From Candidatus Pollutiaquabacter sp. (lineage in GTDB: Bacteria > Bacteroidota > Bacteroidia > AKYH767-A > 2013-40CM-41-45): 64,000 nucleotides of DNA. The stretch covers positions 1-64,000 of the forward strand of contig CANIAS010000006.1 of NCBI GenBank assembly GCA_947465495.1, read 5' to 3'. Positions 8,177 to 15,241 of the stretch are shown one piece after another. Every line of letters begins with the position of its first letter. Within the stretch, counting starts at the first letter, position 1. The notes under the pieces are model-generated. The model did not search any database and was not told the DNA's origin. It worked only from the letters and a program-made list of their open reading frames with translations. Position numbers and translations under genes: made by a program.

Positions 8177-9013
8177 TCAATCGGCAAGGGCTGGCTCCTG
8201 TTGGAGGATTTCATCATAAAAATCAGAACATGCATTGACGAAATTACCCTCGTCGTCGAATGGTTGGAAGGAAAGTGCCGGCTTAGCGGATTTCTTCAGG
8301 TAGTTTTCAATAGCGGTGTTTTTGGCATCACAACCACGAATGACGCCATCACTTAATTTCATGGCAGCCAAATGGATACCCTCCATCGAGGTGTCCTTGA
8401 ACAGCTTCATGTCATCAGCCGTTACTCCGTCCATTTTCAGTTTTTTAGTGAAATTCGGACTGAAGTTTTCTTCCATATCTTGTAGATACGAAGAATAAAC
8501 TACGCGTGAGTTGCGGAACATCGGATCGTCCTTGTAACCGGTTTTTACAAAAAACGGAATCAATGAAGTCATCCAGCCATGGCAATGAATTACATCCGGA
8601 GACCATCCCAGTTTTTTGACCGTTTCTAATACACCGCGGCAGAAAAACACCATCCGGTCTTCGTTGTCTTTGTAGAATTTTTTCTTGGCATCCCGAAATA
8701 CCATCTTGCGCTGGAAGTACTCCTCATTATCAATGAAATAAACTTGCATCCGCGCACTTTGGATAGAAGCTACTTTGATTATCAATGGATGGTCACTTTC
8801 ATCGATGATGAGATTCATTCCGGAAAGACGGATAACTTCGTGCAATTGATTCCGGCGCTCATTAATTAGACCGAAACGTGGCATGAAAGTCCGAATCTCT
8901 TTGCCTTTATCTTGAATACCTTGAGGCAAACGACGGGCGATGGTAGATACTTCCGTAACTTCTAGAAAGGGAGTGATTTCCTGGGAAACGAATAGTACTT
9001 TAGCGTTCTTCAT
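8177..9013 (-). CDS. Starch/glycogen synthase-like protein, N-terminal GT5 domain only (probable pseudoenzyme)
   Basis: The 278 residues match only the N-terminal half of a GT5 glycogen/starch synthase (family length about 470-530). Visible landmarks are AKVLFVSQEITPF at the start and DVIHCHGWMTSLIPFFVK (about 140-158), equivalent to the DVVHAHDWH stretch of GlgA. The ADP-glucose-binding KTGGL motif that should follow the first strand is replaced (FLEVTEVSTIARRLPQ). The whole C-terminal GT-B domain is missing, with no frameshift or remnant downstream. It is therefore unlikely to make glycogen. Short homologues of this kind next to panC and DUF4270 are frequent in Bacteroidota, so this is a conserved protein rather than a fresh truncation. 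Its role is unknown. It is the first gene of the minus-strand run towards glmS. Confidence 0.82.
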   Translation of the reverse strand: MKNAKVLFVSQEITPFLEVTEVSTIARRLPQGIQDKGKEIRTFMPRFGLINERRNQLHEVIRLSGMNLIIDESDHPLIIKVASIQSARMQVYFIDNEEYFQRKMVFRDAKKKFYKDNEDRMVFFCRGVLETVKKLGWSPDVIHCHGWMTSLIPFFVKTGYKDDPMFRNSRVVYSSYLQDMEENFSPNFTKKLKMDGVTADDMKLFKDTSMEGIHLAAMKLSDGVIRGCDAKNTAIENYLKKSAKPALSFQPFDDEGNFVNACSDFYDEILQQEPALAD

Positions 9014-9042
9014 TCGTCTGGGTGTCTAAGAATTAATATATA

Positions 9043-9074
9043 CAAAGATACATATAATAAAACAATGCTTCAAA
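9043..9074 (-). promoter_or_regulatory. Promoter of the starch-synthase-like/DUF4270/glmS operon
   Basis: On the minus strand TTTG (9074-9071), a 20-nt spacer and TATCTTTG (9050-9043) match the Bacteroidota consensus TTTG-N19-TAnnTTTG. The box lies about 30 bp upstream of the ATG at 9013. It is divergent from the panC promoter. Confidence 0.7.
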
Positions 9075-9092
9075 TCCACCAGGCAATATGGG

Positions 9093-9122
9093 TTTTTACT
9101 AGGACTTTTTACCGTATTTTTG
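9093..9122 (+). promoter_or_regulatory. Promoter of panC
   Basis: TATTTTTG (9115-9122) matches TAnnTTTG, with a T-rich -33 region near 9093-9097. The predicted leader to the panC ATG is about 90 nt. It lies back to back with the divergent promoter at 9043-9074. Confidence 0.55.
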
Positions 9123-9218
9123 CGCCCTGAAAATGGTAAAACACTGATTAGCAGGAATAACTAGAAAATCATCAAAAGATAGCATTAACCCCCAAATTGA
9201 TAGTTTAAAGAGCGTTTT

Positions 9219-10082
9219 ATGGATATATTCGACAATTCTGATTATTTAAAAGAAGAAATTGACTTTCTTAAAGAGGATGGAAAAACCATTGGATTTGTTC
9301 CCACCATGGGTGCTTTGCACGATGGCCACCTTTCCCTGGTACGAAAGTCCAAAGCGGAATGTGACTATACGGTTGCTTCTATCTTCGTTAATCCTACCCA
9401 ATTTGACAATGCGGAGGATCTTTCCAAATATCCCCGTTTCATGGAATCGGACATCCGTCAGTTGACGAAAGAAAATGCGGATTTGTTGTTCGCCCCATCC
9501 GAAAGTGAAATATATCCTGATGCGATTGCACGCCAGGCCATTCCACCCGTCAAACTTGGCGCTCTGGAAAAAGTCATGGAAGGCGCTCGTCGCCCCGGCC
9601 ACTTTCGTGGAGTGGTTCAGGTTGTCCATCGGTTGTTTGACATTGTTAAGCCGGATGTAGCCTACTTCGGTGAAAAGGATTACCAGCAATTGGCGGTTAT
9701 TCGCACCATGGTTCAACAACTTGAGTTGCCCATCCGTATCATTGGATGTCCAACCCGCCGTGAACAGGATGGCTTGGCCATGAGCTCCCGCAACATGCGA
9801 CTGAATAAAAAAGAGCGCAAAGATGCTGCAGTATTGTACCGGGCTCTTCAATTCGTTCGCAATCACTGGCAGAAATATTCTGTGGGTCAATTGACCGACG
9901 AGGCTATCCGAATGATTGAAGCTAATGGAACGGTTAAGGTCGAGTACTTACAGTTGGCCGATGGCGCTACGTTGCAACAAATCGAATCCATGGATGATGC
10001 AAAACACATCCGTTGTTTTGTAGCGGCACGTATTAACAACGTACGTTTGATCGATAACGAACTTGTATTGTTTAAAGGCTGA
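9219..10082 (+). CDS. panC: Pantothenate synthetase
   Basis: PanC condenses D-pantoate and beta-alanine with ATP to give pantothenate, on the way to coenzyme A. The 287 residues are family length. FVPTMGALHDGHLSLVRKS (about 26-44) is the HIGH-type nucleotide-binding motif. FVNPTQF and the YFGEKDYQQLAVIR stretch are standard PanC signatures, and AMSSRNMRLNKKER (about 185-198) contains the SSRN pantoate/ATP-binding motif. The gene is divergent from the starch-synthase-like gene and is followed by a convergent cysteine desulfurase. panD, often next to panC in this phylum, is not here. Confidence 0.97.
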   Translation: MDIFDNSDYLKEEIDFLKEDGKTIGFVPTMGALHDGHLSLVRKSKAECDYTVASIFVNPTQFDNAEDLSKYPRFMESDIRQLTKENADLLFAPSESEIYPDAIARQAIPPVKLGALEKVMEGARRPGHFRGVVQVVHRLFDIVKPDVAYFGEKDYQQLAVIRTMVQQLELPIRIIGCPTRREQDGLAMSSRNMRLNKKERKDAAVLYRALQFVRNHWQKYSVGQLTDEAIRMIEANGTVKVEYLQLADGATLQQIESMDDAKHIRCFVAARINNVRLIDNELVLFKG

Positions 10083-10123
10083 TGAACACTACTGTTGTGC
10101 GTTAGTGTGAATGCACGACCACC

Positions 10124-11263
10124 TCAGTTTTTTAGTGCCCTTTCAAACGCATCTGCTACCAAGGTTATTTCATGGGCTGTGGTGAACTTCCCAATGGATA
10201 TACGAAGCGATGAATTGGCATCTTCGATAGTTCTGCCCATCGCTAATAACACATGAGAAGGATGGCCTAGTGCAGATGCGCAGGCGCTTCCCGTTGATAC
10301 CCCGATGCCCGTTAGTATTCGAAGCAGGGTGGCTGCCGAGAACCCTTGAAAACAAATGTTGCTGGTGTTGGGTAGCCTGAATTTGGTGTTTCCATTTACA
10401 CTTACGTTTCCAAGATCAATCAGATGCTGTTCTAGTTTAGTTCGAAGTACAGACATCCGTTGTGCATCTTCCCACCAATCCCGCATCGCTAATTCAGCTG
10501 CAGCTCCGAGGCCAACGATTCCGGGTACATTCAAGGTGCCACTTCGACGCCCATTTTCATGGCCGCCTCCATCCATTATCGGCGTGAGATTGATACGCGG
10601 GTTTTTACGGCGGACGTAGAGTGCGCCAACTCCTTTTGGGCCGTGCATTTTGTGTGCTGAAATGCAGCAAAGGTCGATACACGCTTCATTGACGTCCAGT
10701 CTTAATTTCCCAATGGCTTGTGTCGTATCAGAAAAGAGGAATGCGCCTTTACCGTGAGCGATAGCTGCGACTTCCTGCAACGGTTGTAGAACCCCCGTTT
10801 CGTTATTCGCCATCATGACGCACACAAGCAATGTTTTTTCGGTTACGGCAGCAGACAGCACGTCGAGATTGATGGTGCCGTCTTGCAATACTGGTACGTA
10901 TGTAATCTGTGCTCCTTGTTTTTGCAAGGCTTGGCAGCTGTCGAGTACGGCAGCATGCTCAGTCGTAATCACCACCAGGTGATTCCGAAAAGCATGGTAC
11001 GTCTCAAACGTTCCTTTCAGTGCGAGGTTGATGGCTTCGGTGGCTCCAGATGTAAAAATAATTTCGGAAGGTTCGGCGCCAATTAATTGTGCTACTTGTT
11101 CTCGTGCGAACGCAACACCTTCGGCGGCATTCCATCCCCACGGATGCGACGTACTCGATGCATTACCAAATCTAATGGTAAAATAAGGAAGCATCTTCTC
11201 TAAAACTTCCGAATGTACAGGCGTAGTGGCGTTGTAGTCTAAATAAATGGACGATGCTGTCAT
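10124..11263 (-). CDS. Cysteine desulfurase (NifS/IscS-type class V aminotransferase)
   Basis: This PLP enzyme removes sulfur from cysteine and passes it on as a persulfide for Fe-S clusters, thiolated tRNA or cofactors. The 379 residues are slightly shorter than IscS. Motifs: IYLDYNATTPVH at the start, SGATEAINLALKG (about 69-81), SAHKMHGPKGVGALYVRR with the PLP lysine (about 203-220), and the active-site loop STGSACAS with the catalytic cysteine (about 323-330). No iscU, iscA or sufE homologue is adjacent, so its sulfur acceptor cannot be read from context. A TACCTTGC box lies about 35 bp upstream of the ATG and may be a weak promoter. Confidence 0.93.
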   Translation of the reverse strand: MTASSIYLDYNATTPVHSEVLEKMLPYFTIRFGNASSTSHPWGWNAAEGVAFAREQVAQLIGAEPSEIIFTSGATEAINLALKGTFETYHAFRNHLVVITTEHAAVLDSCQALQKQGAQITYVPVLQDGTINLDVLSAAVTEKTLLVCVMMANNETGVLQPLQEVAAIAHGKGAFLFSDTTQAIGKLRLDVNEACIDLCCISAHKMHGPKGVGALYVRRKNPRINLTPIMDGGGHENGRRSGTLNVPGIVGLGAAAELAMRDWWEDAQRMSVLRTKLEQHLIDLGNVSVNGNTKFRLPNTSNICFQGFSAATLLRILTGIGVSTGSACASALGHPSHVLLAMGRTIEDANSSLRISIGKFTTAHEITLVADAFERALKN

Positions 11264-11498
11264 GTCTGCGAAATTCCATAGATTCTAGAAATACTGCAAG
11301 GTAAATTCATTGAATAAAATGGGTAGGCAGATCGCTTCGTGACTTTCCCAAGCTGGATTTAGTGGCACACCATCCACTTTGTCAGCAGGTGTCAAACTAC
11401 AATATTCTTTAAATTTTGGAATAATTGTTTACTAACGAAGCTAATTAACTTCTATTTCATGCACAGATTAAAATTAATTGTAACTATGAGTGTATATT

Positions 11499-11522
11499 CA
11501 CGTTTTGATGCACACGTTTTGA
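11499..11522 (+). repeat. Direct repeat CACGTTTTGA x2 upstream of a secreted-protein operon
   Basis: CACGTTTTGA occurs at 11499-11508 and again at 11513-11522, a 14-bp period, ending 17 bp before the ATG at 11540. It could be an operator or part of an untranslated leader. Chance is possible in this AT-rich gap. Confidence 0.45.
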
Positions 11523-11539
11523 ATCTTTAATTAATATTT

Positions 11540-11851
11540 ATGATTAAGTATTTTATCCTGGCAGCTAGTCTGTTGATTAGTACTGCCAACGTTACCGCTG
11601 CCCAATCAGATAGTCTTGTCACCTATGAGATAAAGGGCGATGCTCATGCGTTTATGTGTCCGTTCCTAACGCCTAAGTTCATGGACGCAATCAAAGAAAT
11701 GTGTGATTGTACTGTGAGTAAATCTCCTGACTTGGTGATTCACGTGCAAAGTCGACAGCCTGACGCGTTCAACGAGGAGAAATTACTGTTGAAAGCGGAA
11801 GAAATCGGGTATGAGCCTAAGAACATTCACATTCAAAAGCTCACCCAATGA
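11540..11851 (+). CDS. Small secreted protein, possibly HMA-like fold
   Basis: This 103-residue protein has a clear signal peptide (MIKYFILAASLLISTANVTAAQ). The mature part of about 80 residues has the size and spacing of a ferredoxin-like heavy-metal-associated domain: YEIKGDAHAFMCPFLTPKFMDAIKE, a CDC pair, LVIHVQS and LLLKAEEIGYEP. The usual CxxC metal site is not present. One cysteine sits at the matching loop (MCPF), with a CDC pair further on. The fold assignment is my inference from the pattern. The stop codon overlaps the start of the following PKD protein gene (ATGA), so the two are probably translationally coupled and may act together outside the inner membrane. Confidence 0.7.
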   Translation: MIKYFILAASLLISTANVTAAQSDSLVTYEIKGDAHAFMCPFLTPKFMDAIKEMCDCTVSKSPDLVIHVQSRQPDAFNEEKLLLKAEEIGYEPKNIHIQKLTQ

Positions 11852-14433
11852 AGAAGCTTGGACTTTTAGTGGTGCTTCTTAATTGTTTCTTTGTACTGGC
11901 GTACTCTCAAACAAATACGTTTTATCGTAAATACAATATACCGGGTATGCAAGGTGGATTGGGCGTGGTTAATATGCCGGATGGTGGATTCGTGGGAATC
12001 GGACAACACGAAGGGAGTGGTAGCGCAGGAGATTGTGATGTGTACGCCTACAAAGTAGACGAATGTGGCAACCTCGAGTGGATGAAATTGATGGGAACCA
12101 GCGCACAAGAAGGAGGCAAAAGCATCTATCAACGACGGAATGGGAATTTACTTTTAGTTGGGTTATATAATGCTACAGGTTTCCTGATGGAACTTAATAT
12201 CAATGGAAACCTCATTTGGGAAAAGCGTTATAACGGAATTTCTTGGTCCATTGCCGTTACTGAGGATGCTAACAATCATCTTTACGTAACAGGCACCACC
12301 TCCTCCACGGGTGAGTACGTTGTGATGCATTGCGATCCAACGGGCAATGTCATCTGGTCAAATGTTTATAATTCTCTGGGTCAACTTCCGGCGTCTATCA
12401 TTGGACTGCCTGGAAATCGTTTTATCGTGCTCGCTGCCTATGCAGTTCCTAGCGGTGATTTTGCGCTGAATTGCATTGATAACGCTGGAAATATCCTATG
12501 GTCCAAAACGTACGGAGGAACAGGGTTTTCAGACACTGATCATAATTCGTGGGGTTGCAAGGCCATTCTTGATCACTCCGGTTCAAATGTAATGGTCGTT
12601 TCTCAATCCCAGGTGCTGGGAAGCGATAATATTCTATTATCAAAAATTGAACTTTCCTCTGGTAATGAAGTATGGACGAAAGTCATTGGCGACGGAGGCT
12701 CAGAACAACCTCGTGATATTGTTTTGACTGACGGAGGTTATGCGGTACTTGGGAATACAAATGGTTTTAGTATGGCAGCGGATCCAGCCATCGGATTAAA
12801 TGCGTCGATGGGCGAGCGAGATATTCTTTTAGTCAAAGTAGATGAACAAGGAAGTAAAGTTTGGGCTAGAACATACGGGGCGGAGGAGCGAGATAAAGGT
12901 ATTGGTTTACGCCACAATGATGATGGTTCTTTCCTTATCAGTGCGTACACCTCTTCGCCTTATTTTGGGAATACGGATATTTCAATGGATCCCTTATTTA
13001 TCCGCACAGATACACTTGGTAAGGTTAGTTGCCAGGTCAATACACCCAATATCTCGGTCATTAATTACACGCTCACCACGACCACATCAGGTACGACTAG
13101 TCCTCGTACTGTTTCATCGTTCGCGTGCAATTCGATAGTTTCCAATTATGTTCCCGTTGATGATTATGTTTGTTTGTCCTGTAGAACCTCTCCGATTTTC
13201 GTTCCAAGCGATACGAATGTTTGTGTAAACGATACCGTTTATTTTTACAACACCACAACCATTGGCTTGACCTGCTTTCAGAGTTGGTCGCTCGACGGTG
13301 TTTTAGTGGATGGTTCAGTAGACACTATCAGTTATTCTTTCAGTACGCCTGGTGTTTATCCTATTTTGCTGTATTCGAATTGCGGGACTAATACGGATAC
13401 ATTCAGAATTAATATACGCGTGAATCCTTTTCCTGAGCCTGATTTTTCAGTTGCGGGTAACTGCTTGCGTGACACCACTCGTTTTACGAATCTTACCACC
13501 ATTCCTGCCGGTTCCGTGAGTGCATGGGAATGGATTTTTAGTGATAATACCGTTTCCTCGTCGATGAACCCAACGCATGTTTACAATGCGATAGGAACAT
13601 ATCCAATTACACTATCCGCAGTATCTGATATGGGCTGCCGTATAACTGCCAACGATACGGTTACCATCCATCCGCTTCCTAAACCTTGCTTCAAAATAGC
13701 AGATGTGTGCGATCGTGATACGGCTCATGTTGTTAATATTTCAGGTGGGCCATTCCCGTTATCGCGGTATGATTGGACGTTTAGTGATGGCGCGATCTCT
13801 TCCGAGGATTCACCGGCCCACCTCTTCCCAGGGCCGGGCCATTATTACGTTGGTGTCATGGCCACTGATGTACACGGCTGCAAGGAGAATTATTTCGAGG
13901 AATTGGATGTCCATGAACTTCCTAAACCTTCTTTTAGTACTATTCCCCCTTCTTGTGATTACTATTCGTTTGCTGAATTCGAAAATACTTCTGCAAATTT
14001 TATCTACGTGAAATGGTCCTTTGGAGATGGAGATTCATCCGTGATCGAAAGACCTACGCACCATTACGATACATCCGGCTACTACGAAGTGATGATGCAT
14101 GTCACCTCCGAAAAAGGTTGTATCGACTCCCTTGTTCAGCGTGTTGAAGTCAAAGAGTCGTTTAACATCTGGATTCCGAATGCGTTCACACCGAATGGTG
14201 ATCAGATCAACGATCGATTCATTCCATGGATGAAAGGTGTCGTTGATTTCAACATGGAAATCTACGATCGTTGGGGAGCCATGATTTTTGAAACAGCGAA
14301 TATGGACGGTGGATGGGATGGTGCCTTGCTTAATCAAAAAGTTCAGAACGATGTCTTTAATTACAAGATTTTTGTGACTGATAATTGCAACGACAAGCAC
14401 AGCTATATCGGCAAAGTAACACTGTTGAAATAA
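11848..14433 (+). CDS. Large T9SS-secreted PKD-domain protein with gliding-type C-terminal domain
   Basis: The 861-residue protein begins with a signal peptide (MKKLGLLVVLLNCFFVLAYS). Residues about 30-400 hold repeated propeller-like units (DGGFVGIGQ..., GNLEWMKLMG, NGNLIWEKRYNG, GNILWSKTYGG), as in SBBP/kelch-like secreted proteins. Four PKD-like domains follow (about 450-770), with repeats such as WSFGDGDSSVIERPTHHYDTSG. The last 90 residues (IPNAFTPNGDQINDRF ... YDRWGAMIFE ... YIGKVTLLK) are the CHU_C type B C-terminal signal for export by the type IX system. It should be released or attached at the cell surface; the ligand is unknown. It is coupled to the small secreted protein upstream by an ATGA overlap. 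Confidence 0.9.
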   Translation: MKKLGLLVVLLNCFFVLAYSQTNTFYRKYNIPGMQGGLGVVNMPDGGFVGIGQHEGSGSAGDCDVYAYKVDECGNLEWMKLMGTSAQEGGKSIYQRRNGNLLLVGLYNATGFLMELNINGNLIWEKRYNGISWSIAVTEDANNHLYVTGTTSSTGEYVVMHCDPTGNVIWSNVYNSLGQLPASIIGLPGNRFIVLAAYAVPSGDFALNCIDNAGNILWSKTYGGTGFSDTDHNSWGCKAILDHSGSNVMVVSQSQVLGSDNILLSKIELSSGNEVWTKVIGDGGSEQPRDIVLTDGGYAVLGNTNGFSMAADPAIGLNASMGERDILLVKVDEQGSKVWARTYGAEERDKGIGLRHNDDGSFLISAYTSSPYFGNTDISMDPLFIRTDTLGKVSCQVNTPNISVINYTLTTTTSGTTSPRTVSSFACNSIVSNYVPVDDYVCLSCRTSPIFVPSDTNVCVNDTVYFYNTTTIGLTCFQSWSLDGVLVDGSVDTISYSFSTPGVYPILLYSNCGTNTDTFRINIRVNPFPEPDFSVAGNCLRDTTRFTNLTTIPAGSVSAWEWIFSDNTVSSSMNPTHVYNAIGTYPITLSAVSDMGCRITANDTVTIHPLPKPCFKIADVCDRDTAHVVNISGGPFPLSRYDWTFSDGAISSEDSPAHLFPGPGHYYVGVMATDVHGCKENYFEELDVHELPKPSFSTIPPSCDYYSFAEFENTSANFIYVKWSFGDGDSSVIERPTHHYDTSGYYEVMMHVTSEKGCIDSLVQRVEVKESFNIWIPNAFTPNGDQINDRFIPWMKGVVDFNMEIYDRWGAMIFETANMDGGWDGALLNQKVQNDVFNYKIFVTDNCNDKHSYIGKVTLLK

Positions 14434-14441
14434 TAACCGTG

Positions 14442-14473
14442 TTTGGTGGCTGCGCCAAATCCGCTTATCTTCG
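14442..14473 (+). promoter_or_regulatory. Promoter of the VIT1-type transporter gene
   Basis: TTTG (14442-14445), a 20-nt spacer and TATCTTCG (14466-14473) match the Bacteroidota promoter with one mismatch in the -7 box. The ATG follows at 14496. The spacer includes a small dyad (TTTGGTG-gctg-CGCCAAA). Confidence 0.6.
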
Positions 14474-14495
14474 GTCGACCATAACGTAGTTGACC

Positions 14496-15206
14496 ATGGA
14501 TTTTCACTTACATCATACGCATGGCCATCAGGAAGAGCATTTTCAGCAATCCGAGGCCGTTCGCGATATCGTCATCGGTATGTCCGATGGACTTACTGTT
14601 CCTTTTGCCTTGGCCGCCGGACTTAGCGGTGCTGTTGATAGTAATGCCATCATCCTTACTGCGGGATTTGCGGAGATCATCGCGGGTTCTATTGCGATGG
14701 GGCTTGGCGGTTACCTGGCAGGCAGGACTGAAGTAGAGCATTACGATGCTGAGCTTGCGCGTGAATACAAAGAGACGGTTACGCATTACGAAACCGAACG
14801 CCATGAGGTAATGGCCATTCTTGGACATTATGGACTTTCAAAGGCCTCGCAAGAATTGGTGATGGATGAGATGGAAAAGGATCAGGACAAGTGGGTGGAG
14901 TTCATGATGCGTTTCGAGTTGGGTTTGGAAAAGCCTGATCCTGCTCGTGCACGAAAGAGTGCAATGAACATCGGCTTCGCATACATTGTTGGTGGAATTA
15001 TTCCGTTGACGGCTTATTATTTTACAGAAACACCCCATGAAGGATTGATCGTCTCCAGTATTATTACGGTAATTTGTCTTTTTGTTTTCGGATTTTATAA
15101 GAGTAAAGTGACTGGGCAATTGCCGTTACGTGGAGCTTTGCGCACCACCTTCATTGGAGTTATGGCTGCAGGTGCCGCGTATTTGTTGGCTCGTCTATTT
15201 TCCTAA
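14496..15206 (+). CDS. VIT1/CCC1 family iron/manganese transporter
   Basis: This protein of about 236 residues belongs to the VIT1/CCC1 family of Fe2+/Mn2+ transporters, which usually export metal from the cytoplasm. A His-rich N-terminus (MDFHLHHTHGHQEEH) precedes VRDIVIGMSDGLTVPFALAAGLSGAV, the conserved first membrane segment, and then FAEIIAGSIAMGLGGYLAGRTE. A charged cytoplasmic region (about 75-150, with many Glu and His, such as EREHYETE-like stretches) corresponds to the metal-binding domain. Three hydrophobic segments follow. The ORF track begins at a TTG two codons upstream; I use the ATG, which fits the promoter. Inferred role: protection from excess metal. Confidence 0.9.
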   Translation: MDFHLHHTHGHQEEHFQQSEAVRDIVIGMSDGLTVPFALAAGLSGAVDSNAIILTAGFAEIIAGSIAMGLGGYLAGRTEVEHYDAELAREYKETVTHYETERHEVMAILGHYGLSKASQELVMDEMEKDQDKWVEFMMRFELGLEKPDPARARKSAMNIGFAYIVGGIIPLTAYYFTETPHEGLIVSSIITVICLFVFGFYKSKVTGQLPLRGALRTTFIGVMAAGAAYLLARLFS

Positions 15207-15241
15207 TTCCTCGTTGTAATTTAACCCAGGTAGTTTTGATT

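Noticed and set aside
9246-9890. 214-residue minus-strand ORF opposite panC
   Set aside because: panC is unambiguous and family length; the opposite frame shows no motif.
10085-10111. ACACTA...TAGTGT stem between panC and the cysteine desulfurase gene as a terminator
   Set aside because: The stem is only 6 bp with an 11-nt loop and no T-run.
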